Source: a bacterium (GTDB taxonomy: Bacteria; Planctomycetota; UBA1135; GCA-002686595). Taken from it: 64,000 nt of DNA. A program made the position numbers and the translations under genes. The stretch covers positions 1 to 64,000 of the forward strand of contig JAAELL010000079.1 in NCBI GenBank assembly GCA_024226735.1, read 5' to 3'. This document shows positions 51,535 to 61,062 of this stretch, piece after piece (the stretch's first letter is position 1; every line of letters begins with the position of its first letter). The notes under the pieces were generated by a model, which was not told the DNA's origin, searched no databases, and worked only from the letters and a program-made list of their open reading frames with translations.

Positions 51535-54500
51535 CAGATGTCCTCCTTGCCGACGATCCAAAGGTTGACGTACTCATCTTGGACGAACCGCCGGCGTTCG
51601 TCTCCCGTGCGCCCGAGAACGTCGCCGATCGTACGCAGCGCGTCCGCCGGGAGCTCGCCCGAGCGGCTCAACTCGAGGGCGCGCTCGGGGTCGATGACCG
51701 CCAAGGCTGCCCAGACCGGGCGCCACTCCCAGTCGAGCTCGCCGCCCTCCATCTTCAGCAGGGTCGCGATCACCGGCTCGAGCAGACGAAGCGCGAGCTC
51801 GCGGTCGAACCGCTCGACGTAGAACGCGAGGACGCCGTCGTTCTGCCAGAGCGAGTCGCCCGCCCCCAGGTGGTTCAACTCGTTCTGCTTATCGCAGATG
51901 GCGACGGCGCGCCAAACGTACGACTCCAGACGCTCGGCATCGTGCGCCTCGACCTCCGCCGCGACCGCGAGCAGCGCACCGGCGACGCGGGCGGGAGGAT
52001 AGGCCCAGCTCTGTTCTCTCGAGTCCCGTGCGGCCTCGACGCGGTCGAAGGCGTCCGCGAGGATCTGGCTCACACGCTCGCGCCGGTCCGCGAGCTGTTC
52101 TTCCCGCACCAGCGCCAGCGCGATCATCCCGTGCGTGAACCCCGACGGCTCCTCCTTCTCCGCGAGCGCCAGTGCACGCTCCAGATCGATCGGCGCCATC
52201 GCGTAGGCCATGCGCGGAACGAAGCGGTCGCGCCGCCACGAACCGTTCGAGCCGATGCGCTTCAAGAGCTCCTCCGCGCGCTGCGGGTCGACCCCGGCCA
52301 GCTTGTGGGCAATGTTGCCGTAGTGCCGGTTGACGTCCCCGGCGAGCAGCTCGAGGGCGGCATCGAGGTCGACGACGGCGAGCTCCTCGGCGAACGAGCA
52401 GCGCGCGAACGCCGCCCATTCCTCCGTCGGCAGGTCGCGGGCGACGCCTTGGCCCTCCGTGAGCACGGCTTCGGCGGCCTCCCTCTCGCCGAGTGCGAGC
52501 AGGCGGCGCCCGACCCAGCCGTAGAGGACGACGCGGTGCGCGGGAGACGACACTTGCCGCACCTTGGCGTACGCGAGCGCGAGGATCTCCAGCTTGCGCT
52601 CGCGGTCGGCGTCGGGCAGCTCGTCGAAGACCCACATGTTGCCCATCGACGAGGAGTAGCTCGAGTCGTTGAGCTCGGCGACCGCTAGCGCCTCGTCCGG
52701 ACTCTTCGAAGCGAGCGAGCGGACGACGGCGTTCACGACGATCCCGCTCAGTCGCTCTTCGACGGTGCCGCGCCGGAGCTCGTCGAGCACGAACGAGGGG
52801 TCGACCCACGCCATCGCGCTGAGAACGCGGTAGGGGCGGCCGTCGCCCTCCAGCGCACGCGCCAGGCCGACCTTCAGGATCTCGTGCGCGATCTCGAGCT
52901 CTCGCGCGCGGGGGGTGCGAGCGGACGCACGCGGCGCTTCGGGGAGATCGATCGTCTCGCCGAACGTCCACTCCAGCTCGCCGCCACCCGCATCGTAGAT
53001 GCCGTCGAAGTTGCCGTGCGCATCCTCGCAGAACAGGAATCCACCGCCCGGCGCGACGCCGTCGAGCGTGAACGTGCCGTCCGCCGCGGTCGTGGTCTCG
53101 ACGGCCGCCAGCAGCCCGGGGCGTGACGCGACCCGCGCGCCCGCGACCGGTTTGCCGTACGGGTCGACGACGCGTCCCGACACGGATCGGGCCGCCTGCG
53201 CCTCGACGTCGAAGCCGGCCGCGAGCTCGGCGCCGCTCGTCCAACCCACGCGCGCCGGAATGACTCCCGGGCCGGACAGCGTTACGCAGTAACGCCCGTC
53301 CGGATCGAGCACCGACGCGCCCGCGAAGGCGCCTTGGGCGTCGGTCACGAGCTTCTCGTGTGACCCGAATGCGACCTTCCTCTCGCCCCCGCGCACGCCT
53401 TCGGGCGACGACTTCCAGACGACGACCTCGACGTCGGCGAGCGGCTGTCCGTGCACGTCGGCCACGTGCCCGCGCGGCGCGACGAACTCGGCGAGCCGCA
53501 GCTCCACGGACGCACCGCCGGCGTGCGCCTTGACCGGCTCGGACGTGAACAGGCTCGCGAAACGCGCGGAGAGGTCGACGACCTGGTCGGCCGGCGCGTC
53601 GATGCGGAAGCGCCCGCTGGCGTCCGCGACGCCGGCGACCGGCTGGTTGGTGAAACCGCCGCCACCGAACGAGACGCGGAAGCTACCCGATACCCACGCG
53701 CCGGGTGCCGGCTCGCCGCTCGGGAGCAGAACCGTGCCGGTCACGGGCGCGGTCGCCTGCACGATGTCGCCGAAGTCCACCTCGTCTGCGTCCGTCTCGA
53801 CCGTGAGCTTGCGGTTGTTGCTGCCCGAGCGGTCGAGGTCGGACCCGTAGCTGAGCCGCAGCGGCCCGGCCTTGGCGCGCACCGCGAAGCGGCCCTGCGC
53901 GTCGGTCGTGAGGACCGCCCGAAAAGGAGGCGAATGAAGCGTCAGCTCGAGTCCGGGCACGGGTGCGCCGGCCGCATCCACGATGCGCCCGACCGCCGTG
54001 GCGACGCCCTTGCCCTCGACGATCATGCGCTTGCCCGCGCCCGCGGCGCGATCCTCGTAGCGCACGCCGCACGCGAGCAGCGCGGGGTGGCCACCGCCGA
54101 AGTTCATCGGTGGACCCGCGATGATGTGCAGCAGCGCACCGCTCTCGTCGGGCCGCACGCGCGCGTACCCCGCGCGCTGCAATCCGTTCGGCCCGTCGGT
54201 CTGAACCCACGTCCGGGCCTCGAACACGAAGTCGGACGGAAGGTCCGTGTCGACGAACACGAGCTCGAGCGCATCGGCTGCGTGCAGCTCGAGCTCGCCC
54301 TCGAACCAACCGGGTCGGCCGAAGTCGTCCGAGACCTGCTGCGTTCCGTAGCTGCCCGCCGTGACGCGCAGCGTCCCGGCATCCTTCGGGTTCCAGTGCA
54401 TGGGTACGGCGACTCCGTCGTCCCCCGTGCGCGCTTCCGCGATCTCCGCGGCGATCTCCGCGAGCGGCACACCGGTCGTCTTCGACAGGCCCAGGTTGCG

Positions 54501-54953
54501 CGGCTGGACGCGCGCACCCGCGACGGGTGCTCCGTCGGGACCGAGCACGAGCACACGCCGCTGCGCTTCGGGAGCGAGCGCTCCGAGCCGGACGTCGAAG
54601 CTCTCGCCGATCGGCAAGTCGGCCGCGTCGAGCCTGGCGACCGCCGCGGCGTCGCCCGCGCGCAGGGCGTAGACGTAGAGCACCATCCACTCGCTGCCCC
54701 GCACCCAGCGCTCGGGCACGGTGAAGCGAAAGCCACCGTCCTCGCCGACCTCGGCCCTGCCGAAGAGGTCGGGCGAGGCGAACGTCTCGACGGGATTGCC
54801 GGCCAGGAACACGTGGGCTCCCGCCGCGGGCTGGCCGGCGGAGTCGAGCACACGGCCCTCGAGGACGGGCCCCTGGCGCGCGGCTCCACGGGCCGCGGGA
54901 GCCAAGAGCGAGAGCAGGACGAGACCCAGGGTGGGGAGCGCAGCGAGCGGCAT
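51534..54953 (-). CDS. Very large secreted protein with carboxypeptidase-regulatory-like domains
   Basis: 1139 aa from the ATG at 54953, chosen because the signal peptide (MPLAALPTLGLVLLSLLAPAARG) begins there. The N-terminal two thirds hold at least four CarboxypepD_reg-type beta domains with the recurrent pattern G-x-V-x-D-x-x-G-x-P-x-x-G-A-x-V (residues about 32, 130, 330 and 620) and TTxADGTFxLDGVAPG. The C-terminal part (about 700-1120) is helical, with repeated A-L-x-L-A motifs like TPR/HEAT arrays. It is likely cell-surface or periplasmic. It is coupled to the smaller protein after it, so the two may form a pair. Confidence 0.75.
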   Translation of the reverse strand: MPLAALPTLGLVLLSLLAPAARGAARQGPVLEGRVLDSAGQPAAGAHVFLAGNPVETFASPDLFGRAEVGEDGGFRFTVPERWVRGSEWMVLYVYALRAGDAAAVARLDAADLPIGESFDVRLGALAPEAQRRVLVLGPDGAPVAGARVQPRNLGLSKTTGVPLAEIAAEIAEARTGDDGVAVPMHWNPKDAGTLRVTAGSYGTQQVSDDFGRPGWFEGELELHAADALELVFVDTDLPSDFVFEARTWVQTDGPNGLQRAGYARVRPDESGALLHIIAGPPMNFGGGHPALLACGVRYEDRAAGAGKRMIVEGKGVATAVGRIVDAAGAPVPGLELTLHSPPFRAVLTTDAQGRFAVRAKAGPLRLSYGSDLDRSGSNNRKLTVETDADEVDFGDIVQATAPVTGTVLLPSGEPAPGAWVSGSFRVSFGGGGFTNQPVAGVADASGRFRIDAPADQVVDLSARFASLFTSEPVKAHAGGASVELRLAEFVAPRGHVADVHGQPLADVEVVVWKSSPEGVRGGERKVAFGSHEKLVTDAQGAFAGASVLDPDGRYCVTLSGPGVIPARVGWTSGAELAAGFDVEAQAARSVSGRVVDPYGKPVAGARVASRPGLLAAVETTTAADGTFTLDGVAPGGGFLFCEDAHGNFDGIYDAGGGELEWTFGETIDLPEAPRASARTPRARELEIAHEILKVGLARALEGDGRPYRVLSAMAWVDPSFVLDELRRGTVEERLSGIVVNAVVRSLASKSPDEALAVAELNDSSYSSSMGNMWVFDELPDADRERKLEILALAYAKVRQVSSPAHRVVLYGWVGRRLLALGEREAAEAVLTEGQGVARDLPTEEWAAFARCSFAEELAVVDLDAALELLAGDVNRHYGNIAHKLAGVDPQRAEELLKRIGSNGSWRRDRFVPRMAYAMAPIDLERALALAEKEEPSGFTHGMIALALVREEQLADRRERVSQILADAFDRVEAARDSREQSWAYPPARVAGALLAVAAEVEAHDAERLESYVWRAVAICDKQNELNHLGAGDSLWQNDGVLAFYVERFDRELALRLLEPVIATLLKMEGGELDWEWRPVWAALAVIDPERALELSRSGELPADALRTIGDVLGRTGDERRRFVQDEYVNLWIVGKEDI

Positions 54954-55116
54954 GTTCTGAGAGTTGTGTAACGGGATTCGGCGCCGGTAACGCCTATGAG
55001 TGCCGGTCCTCATTATTGCCGCACCGGCCGATCCCGGGCCCTCTCAGCCGTATACTCCCGCATCGGGCGTCACCCCTCCACGCTCGACCACCGTCCCGCC
55101 CGAAGACCAGCCGTCC

Positions 55117-56163
55117 ATGACCCCCCGCGAGCGATTCCTGGCCGCGTGCCGCAAAGCCGACGTCGACCGACCCCCCGCATGGATGATGCGGCAGGCGGGC
55201 CGTTACCTGCCCGAGTACCGCGCGATGCGCGCGGGCAAGAGTTTCTTGGACATGGTCCACGATCCGGCGATCGCCGCCGAGCTCACCCTCCAGCCGATCC
55301 GGCGCTTCGGCATGGACGCGGCCGTCGTCTTCTGTGACATCCTCGTTCCGCCCGCCGCCATGGGCGTCGGCGTCGAGTTCGTCTCGGGTCGCGGCCCGGT
55401 CTTGACGCCCGCGGTCCGGACGGCCGCGGACTTCGACGCGCTGCACGACTTCGAGGCCACGGAGGCGACGGGCTTCCTCGCCGAGACGCTGCGCTTGGTG
55501 CGCACCGAGCTCGGCGACGAGCGCGCCTTGATCGGTTTCTGCGGCGCACCGTTCACGGTGGCGAGCTACATGATCGAGGGTCAGAGCTCGCGCAACTTCG
55601 AACACACCAAGGCGATGATGCTCGGCGAGCCCGAGCTCTTCGACCGCTTGCTCGATCGCGTCGTCGACGTTTCGATTCCCTACCTTGCAATGCAGACGCA
55701 GGCGGGCGCCGACGTCCTGCAGATCTTCGATTCCTGGGGCGGCGCGCTCGACGCCGAGACGTACCGCACGCGCATCCTCCCGGGCCTGACCCGGCTCGTC
55801 GCGGGCGCGAAGGCGACCGGGGTCCCAGTGATCGTCTACGCCAACGGCGGCGGGCACCTGCTCGAGCTCCTGGCGAGCACGGGCACTGACGTCGTATCGA
55901 TCGACTGGCGGGTCGACCCGCGCGATGCGATCGCCCGCATCGGCGGCAAGGTCGCGCTGCAGGGCAACCTCGATCCGTGCACGCTGTTCGCTCCGCCCGA
56001 GGTCGTCGAGCGCGAAGCGCGCAAGGTGCTCACGGGCTTCGAAGGACCGGCTGGGTACATCTTCAACCTCGGCAGCGGAATCCTGCCGAAGACCCCCCTC
56101 GACTCGGTCGAGGCTCTGTGGCGCACGGTGCTCGGCCGCGAACTGGATACGATCCCGTCATGA
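55117..56163 (+). CDS. hemE: Uroporphyrinogen III decarboxylase
   Basis: 348 aa from the ATG at 55117 (MTPRERFLAACRKADVDRPPAWMMRQAGRYLPEYR). An earlier in-frame ATG would add a proline-rich extension. It converts uroporphyrinogen III to coproporphyrinogen III in the cytoplasm. The RQAGRYLPEYR arginine motif and FCGAPFTVASYMIEG are conserved. A TATACT at 55051 may be the -10 box of the haem operon promoter; a matching -35 is poor. Its end overlaps hemN by 4 nt. Confidence 0.97.
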   Translation: MTPRERFLAACRKADVDRPPAWMMRQAGRYLPEYRAMRAGKSFLDMVHDPAIAAELTLQPIRRFGMDAAVVFCDILVPPAAMGVGVEFVSGRGPVLTPAVRTAADFDALHDFEATEATGFLAETLRLVRTELGDERALIGFCGAPFTVASYMIEGQSSRNFEHTKAMMLGEPELFDRLLDRVVDVSIPYLAMQTQAGADVLQIFDSWGGALDAETYRTRILPGLTRLVAGAKATGVPVIVYANGGGHLLELLASTGTDVVSIDWRVDPRDAIARIGGKVALQGNLDPCTLFAPPEVVEREARKVLTGFEGPAGYIFNLGSGILPKTPLDSVEALWRTVLGRELDTIPS

Positions 56164-57551
56164 GCTCGCTCGCCGTCTCGCCCGATCTCCTGACGCGGTA
56201 CGCGACCAACGCGCCGCGCTACACGTCGTACCCGACCGCGATCGACTGGGATCGAGATTTCGACGCGAGCATCTACGGCGACCGACTCGAGCGCGCGGGC
56301 ACACGCAACGATCCGCTGTCGGTCTACTTCCACCTGCCGTTCTGCCAAGAGCTGTGCCTGTTCTGCGGCTGCAACGTCGTGATCACACGCAAGGAGGAAC
56401 GCATCGAGGCGTACCTCCAGCGCCTGATGCGCGAGATCGAGTTCGTCGCCGCACGCGGCCTCGGCCAGCGTCCGGTGCGCCAATACCACTGGGGCGGCGG
56501 CACGCCGACGCACCTGTCGCTCGACCAGATCGAGCGCCTCCAGACCGCTTTCCTCACTGCGTTTCAGCTCGCCCCCGATGCCGAGGTCGCGATCGAGGTC
56601 GACCCGCGCGTCACGACTGTCGAGCAGATCGAGCTCCTCGCACGCGTCGGCTTCAACCGCGTGTCGATGGGCGTGCAAGACTTCGACCCCGTGGTCCAGA
56701 AGCACATCAAGCGCGTCCAGTCCGAGGAGGAGACGCGCGCGATCGTCGACGCGGCCCGCGAGAACGGCATGGAGTCCGTCAACATCGACCTGATGTACGG
56801 CTTGCCGCACCAGAGCGCCGCCGCGTTCGCTCGTACGATCGAAACCGTGCTCGACATGCGGCCCGAGCGCGTAGCGCTCTTCCACTACGCGCACGTGCCG
56901 TGGATGAAGAAGCACCAGACCGCGATGGACGAGGACGCCATCCCCGAGGCCGGCGCGAAGATCGGGATCTTCCTCGACGCCTTGGAGGCCTTCCAGTCCG
57001 CCGGCTACCGCCATATCGGTCTCGACCACTTCGCGCTGCCCGACGATGAGCTCTCCGTCGCTGCGTCGAAGGGCGAGCTGCAGCGCAACTTCATGGGCTA
57101 CACGACGCGCCGCGGTACTGACATGGTCTCGCTTGGATCGTCCGCGATCGGTGAGGTCGACGGCTGCTTCTTTCAGAACGACCCGAACGAACGACAGTAC
57201 AACGAGCGCATCGACGAGCATGGCTTCGCTTCGATCCGCGGGCACGAGATGAGCGTGGACGACAGGTTGCGACGCGACGTGATTCTGTCCCTGATGTGCA
57301 ACGGGCTCATCGACAAGCGCGCGATCGGCGGGACGTACGGGCTCGACTTCGACGCGACGTTCGCGGGCGAGCTCGGCGAGCTCGCGCCGATGGTCGCGGA
57401 CGGACTCGTCGAGCTCGACGCGGATGTGGTGCGCTTGACGGCGATGGGTCAACTGTTCATGCGCAACGTCGCGCTGCCCTTCGACAGGTATTTCCGCCTG
57501 CGTGCGGAACGAGGGGAGACGGGCCGCGGCACGTTCTCCAAGACCCTGTGA
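56160..57551 (+). CDS. hemN: Oxygen-independent coproporphyrinogen III oxidase HemN
   Basis: 463 aa, ATG overlapping hemE. The radical SAM motif is C62-x3-C66-x2-C69-G-C71, the HemN-specific arrangement. The N-terminus LTRYATNAPRYTSYPTA is the HemN start, and YHWGGGTPTHLS follows. Length and C-terminal winged-helix-like region fit true HemN rather than HemW. It makes protoporphyrinogen IX without oxygen. Confidence 0.97.
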   Translation: MSSLAVSPDLLTRYATNAPRYTSYPTAIDWDRDFDASIYGDRLERAGTRNDPLSVYFHLPFCQELCLFCGCNVVITRKEERIEAYLQRLMREIEFVAARGLGQRPVRQYHWGGGTPTHLSLDQIERLQTAFLTAFQLAPDAEVAIEVDPRVTTVEQIELLARVGFNRVSMGVQDFDPVVQKHIKRVQSEEETRAIVDAARENGMESVNIDLMYGLPHQSAAAFARTIETVLDMRPERVALFHYAHVPWMKKHQTAMDEDAIPEAGAKIGIFLDALEAFQSAGYRHIGLDHFALPDDELSVAASKGELQRNFMGYTTRRGTDMVSLGSSAIGEVDGCFFQNDPNERQYNERIDEHGFASIRGHEMSVDDRLRRDVILSLMCNGLIDKRAIGGTYGLDFDATFAGELGELAPMVADGLVELDADVVRLTAMGQLFMRNVALPFDRYFRLRAERGETGRGTFSKTL

Positions 57552-57567
57552 CCCGGGGCGCTGACGC

Positions 57568-58983
57568 ATGACGACCGCGCTCGTGATCGGCGGCGGGATC
57601 TCCGGCCTCGCGTGCGCCCAGCGCTTGACGCGGGCTGGCGTCGAGGTGCGCGTCGTCGAGGCCGAGAGCCGCGCCGGCGGAGTGATCGGCACCGCTCTGA
57701 TCGACGGGTTCCGTTTCGAGCGCGGCCCGAACACCGTGCAGGCTTCCGCACGCAGCTTCCGAGCGCTGTGCGACGACCTCGGCATCGCCGACCAGCTCGT
57801 GACCTCGCGCAGCGAGGCGAAGCGGCGCTACCTCTTCCACGAAGGCGAGCTACGCGCACTGCCTTCCGGACCGGGCAGCCTCCTCACCAGCCCGCTCCTG
57901 TCGTTCGGAGGCAAGCTGCGCCTGTTGAGCGAGCCGGTGCGCGGGCGCGGGGCACGCGACGGCGACGAGCCGACGTTCGAAGCGTTTCTCGAGCGCCGCA
58001 TCGGCCGCGAAGCGACGCGCACACTCGCCGGATCGTTCGTGCGCGGCGTGTACGCGGCGGAGATCGGGGAGCTCGGCGCCGCGAGCGCCTTCCCACGCCT
58101 GTGGGATCTCGTGCACGATCACGGCGGGCTCGTGCGCGGCATGATCGCGATGCGCAAGGCGCGTCGCGGGTCCGACAAACTGCCCGGCCCCGCGACGTCG
58201 CCGAGCGACCTGTTGAGCTTCGAGGGCGGGCTCGGCGAGTTGCCCGCCGCTCTGGCACGCGAGCTCGGCGACCGGCTCTTGCTCGACAGCGCGGTCCAGG
58301 ACATCGAACGCGGCGCGGGTGGATGGAGCGTCAGCCTCGAGGACGGGCGCGACTTGAGCGCGGACGTCATCGTGCTCGCGGTACCTGCGCGCGCGGCGCA
58401 CCGCATGCTGGCGATGGCGGCACCCGAGCGCCTCGGGCTCGATGCGCTGCTCGGTATCGGACACGCTTCGCTGTGTGTGGTGCACCTGGGCCTCGAGAGC
58501 ACGCAGCTGCCCCCGGGATTCGGCTTCCTCGTGCCCCCCGACGAGGCCGCGCGCACGCCGGACGCACCGAGCGTGCTCGGCACGCTGTTCACGTCGAATC
58601 TGTTCGACGACCGCGCGCCCGCGGGCTGCGCGAGCATCACGTCGATGTATCGCAGCGCCGACGTGGACGATGGCGACGACGCGAAGCTCGTCGAGCGTGC
58701 ACGCGCGGACCTCGTTCGCGCGATCGGCGCCGACAGCGTCGGCTCCGTGCGCGTCTCCCACGTCGATCGCTGGAACGAGGTCATCCCGCGCTACGGCGTC
58801 GGACACCGCGGGCGCATGGACGAGCTCGAGAGCAGCCTCGACCGCGCGCTGCCGGGCCTGTGGCTGTGCGGCAGCTACGTCGGCGGGGTCTCAGTCGACG
58901 ACTGCATCGCGCGCGGAAGGACCGTCGCGGACGGGATCGTCGCCGGCCAGGGCAAGCACGATGCACACGGAGGCGCGGCGTGA
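57568..58983 (+). CDS. hemY: Protoporphyrinogen oxidase (HemY/HemG type)
   Basis: 471 aa. FAD-binding GGGISGLACAQRLTRAGVEVRVVEAESRAGG is at the N-terminus, and the C-terminal GLWLCGSYVGGVSVDDCIARG closes the flavin site. It oxidises protoporphyrinogen IX (or coproporphyrinogen III in some bacteria) with oxygen. The combination with oxygen-independent HemN is noted separately. Its stop overlaps the next GTG start. Confidence 0.94.
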   Translation: MTTALVIGGGISGLACAQRLTRAGVEVRVVEAESRAGGVIGTALIDGFRFERGPNTVQASARSFRALCDDLGIADQLVTSRSEAKRRYLFHEGELRALPSGPGSLLTSPLLSFGGKLRLLSEPVRGRGARDGDEPTFEAFLERRIGREATRTLAGSFVRGVYAAEIGELGAASAFPRLWDLVHDHGGLVRGMIAMRKARRGSDKLPGPATSPSDLLSFEGGLGELPAALARELGDRLLLDSAVQDIERGAGGWSVSLEDGRDLSADVIVLAVPARAAHRMLAMAAPERLGLDALLGIGHASLCVVHLGLESTQLPPGFGFLVPPDEAARTPDAPSVLGTLFTSNLFDDRAPAGCASITSMYRSADVDDGDDAKLVERARADLVRAIGADSVGSVRVSHVDRWNEVIPRYGVGHRGRMDELESSLDRALPGLWLCGSYVGGVSVDDCIARGRTVADGIVAGQGKHDAHGGAA

Positions 58984-59801
58984 ACACGTGGATCCAGTGC
59001 GTGACCGTCCTGCTGCCCGTCGCCTACATGAGCACGGCGCTGCTGCACGGCATGGCGTTCGCCGGAGACAAGCAGCCTCCCATTGCCGGCTGGCGACGGG
59101 CGAGTCTGTGGACGGCGCTGGCCTTGCACGCGGTGCTCTTCGCTCTGCATGCGCGCGTCGCCGGCGGCTTCCCCGAGCTCGATCCGTGGCTGATCGTATC
59201 CTCGGTCAGCCTGACGGTGACGCTGCTCTGGACCGCGGTGACCGTGCGTAGCCGCCAGGCCTCGGCGGGAGCGATCGTGCTCGGAGTCGTCGGCCTTCTG
59301 CAGCTCCTCGCGTCCGCGTTCGGACCCGTGACCGCGAACGTCCTGGCGCCCCTGAACGCCGCGCGCATCCTGCACGTCGTGACGAGCGTGTTCGCCGCCG
59401 CGGCACTCGTGCTGTCGGGCCTGTACGGGCTCCTGCACTTGATGCTGTACCGGCAGATGCGCGCGAAGCGCTTCGGTCCGATCTTCCGCCAGCTCCCGAA
59501 TCTCGAACAACTGTCGCGCACGACGCGCCGCGCCGCGCTCGCCGGGTTCCTGTTCCTGACGGCCGGCCTGAACATCGGGATCGGGATGGCGCACGCACAG
59601 GACGTATCCGGTTTCGACTACCGCGATCCGCAGGTGGTGCTCACGATCGCGCTGTGGATCCACTTCGGCATGATCGCCTTCAGTCACGTGATCCGAGGCC
59701 TGACGGCACGACGCACGTCGATCGCGGCTCTCGCTGGCCTGATCACGTTGATCGCGACGCTGCTCATGGCGCTCATCCCGGGCATCACCTTCCACGAATA
59801 G
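58980..59801 (+). CDS. HemX/CcsA-like membrane protein
   Basis: 273 aa from a GTG overlapping hemY. It has about eight membrane helices. The pattern matches CcsA/HemX cytochrome-assembly-like proteins: LHVVTSVFAAAALVLSGLYGLLHLMLYRQMR and IALWIHFGMIAFSHVIRG contain the conserved histidines. In Bacillus, HemX lowers HemA levels. The gene sits directly before hemA, which favours HemX over a cytochrome c maturation role. Confidence 0.85.
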   Translation: MNTWIQCVTVLLPVAYMSTALLHGMAFAGDKQPPIAGWRRASLWTALALHAVLFALHARVAGGFPELDPWLIVSSVSLTVTLLWTAVTVRSRQASAGAIVLGVVGLLQLLASAFGPVTANVLAPLNAARILHVVTSVFAAAALVLSGLYGLLHLMLYRQMRAKRFGPIFRQLPNLEQLSRTTRRAALAGFLFLTAGLNIGIGMAHAQDVSGFDYRDPQVVLTIALWIHFGMIAFSHVIRGLTARRTSIAALAGLITLIATLLMALIPGITFHE

Positions 59802-59808
59802 AAGGCGA

Positions 59809-61062
59809 ATGGACAGCGTTCAGGACCTTATTCTCGTCGGCTTCTCGCACCGCACCGCGCCGGTCAACGTGCGCGAGCAGTACGCGGTGCGCGGCGAGGA
59901 TCTCGAGCCGTGTCTGCGCGCGATCGCGTCCGCCGACGGAGTCGACGAAGCCTGCGTTCTGTCGACGTGCAACCGCACCGAGGTGCTCGTGATCGGAACC
60001 GGACGCGAGACGGCGACCGCGCTCGCGCGGCAGCACCTGTTCCGCAGCATGGGTGACGAGCACCTGTACGCCTTCGAGGGCGTGCACGCCGTGATCCATC
60101 TGTTCCGCGTCGCAGGCGGGCTCGACAGCCTCGTCCTGGGCGAGAGCGAGATTCTCGCACAGGTCAAGCACGCACTCGACCAAGCGCGCAAGGCGGATGC
60201 GATCAAGCGCCTCCTGCACCCGCTCCTGACGCACGCGATCGCCGTCGGCAAGCGGATCCGCACCGAGACGGAGCTGGGCCGCGGAACGCTCTCGGTCGCT
60301 CGGGTCGGCGTCGATGTCGCCAAGCAGGTCTTCGGCAGCCTCGAGGCCGCGCACGCACTGATCATCGGGGCCGGCGAGACGGCCCAGCTCGTCGCCCGTC
60401 ACCTTGCGAGCGAGCGCGTCGGCAGCATGGACTTCGCGAACCGCACACTCCAGCGGGCCGAGCTCGTCGCAAGCGAGTTCGGCGGCGTCGCCTACGGTCT
60501 CGGTGACCTGAAGCAGGCTCTGCTCCGCGCGGATCTCGTCGTCGCCTGCATCGACGGGGACGGCGGACTCGTCGGCACGGACCTGTTCAGCGCGCGCGAG
60601 CTCAACCGGCGCGCCCGGCCGATGCTCGTCGTCGACCTGTCGGTTCCGCGCGCCGTCGACAGGCGCGCCGCCGATCTCGGCAACTTGCTGGTCTACGACC
60701 TGGACGACCTCGAACCCGTCGTCGAAAGCAACCTGAAGAACCGCGGCGCCGCGATGACGCAGGCGGACGAGATCCTGGTCGCCGAGGTCCACAAGTTCCT
60801 CGCCCTGCGCACCTACGCCGCGTTCTCGCCCGTGATCGGCGAGCTCGCGCAGCGTTTCGACACTGCGCGCGAGCAAGTGCTCGACACGGTCGCGGGGGGG
60901 AGCGCGAGCGCGCGCGAGATGCAGATTGCGCACGAGCTGGTGAAGAAGCTGCTCGACATCGCCCTCTCGACGATGAAAGAGGGCGCGCGCAACGCGCGCT
61001 CCGAAGCGGTCCTCGACCGCGAGTACCAGCGTTTCCTGGACAACCTGGAGAGTCCCTCTTGA
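59809..61062 (+). CDS. hemA: Glutamyl-tRNA reductase
   Basis: 417 aa. Catalytic C54 lies in VLSTCNRTEVL. GGLDSLVLGESEILAQVKHALDQAR is the family signature and ALIIGAGETAQLVARHL is the NADPH site. It makes glutamate-1-semialdehyde, so tetrapyrroles are built by the C5 pathway. The C-terminal dimerisation helix is complete. The hemC TTG start overlaps its stop. Confidence 0.97.
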   Translation: MDSVQDLILVGFSHRTAPVNVREQYAVRGEDLEPCLRAIASADGVDEACVLSTCNRTEVLVIGTGRETATALARQHLFRSMGDEHLYAFEGVHAVIHLFRVAGGLDSLVLGESEILAQVKHALDQARKADAIKRLLHPLLTHAIAVGKRIRTETELGRGTLSVARVGVDVAKQVFGSLEAAHALIIGAGETAQLVARHLASERVGSMDFANRTLQRAELVASEFGGVAYGLGDLKQALLRADLVVACIDGDGGLVGTDLFSARELNRRARPMLVVDLSVPRAVDRRAADLGNLLVYDLDDLEPVVESNLKNRGAAMTQADEILVAEVHKFLALRTYAAFSPVIGELAQRFDTAREQVLDTVAGGSASAREMQIAHELVKKLLDIALSTMKEGARNARSEAVLDREYQRFLDNLESPS

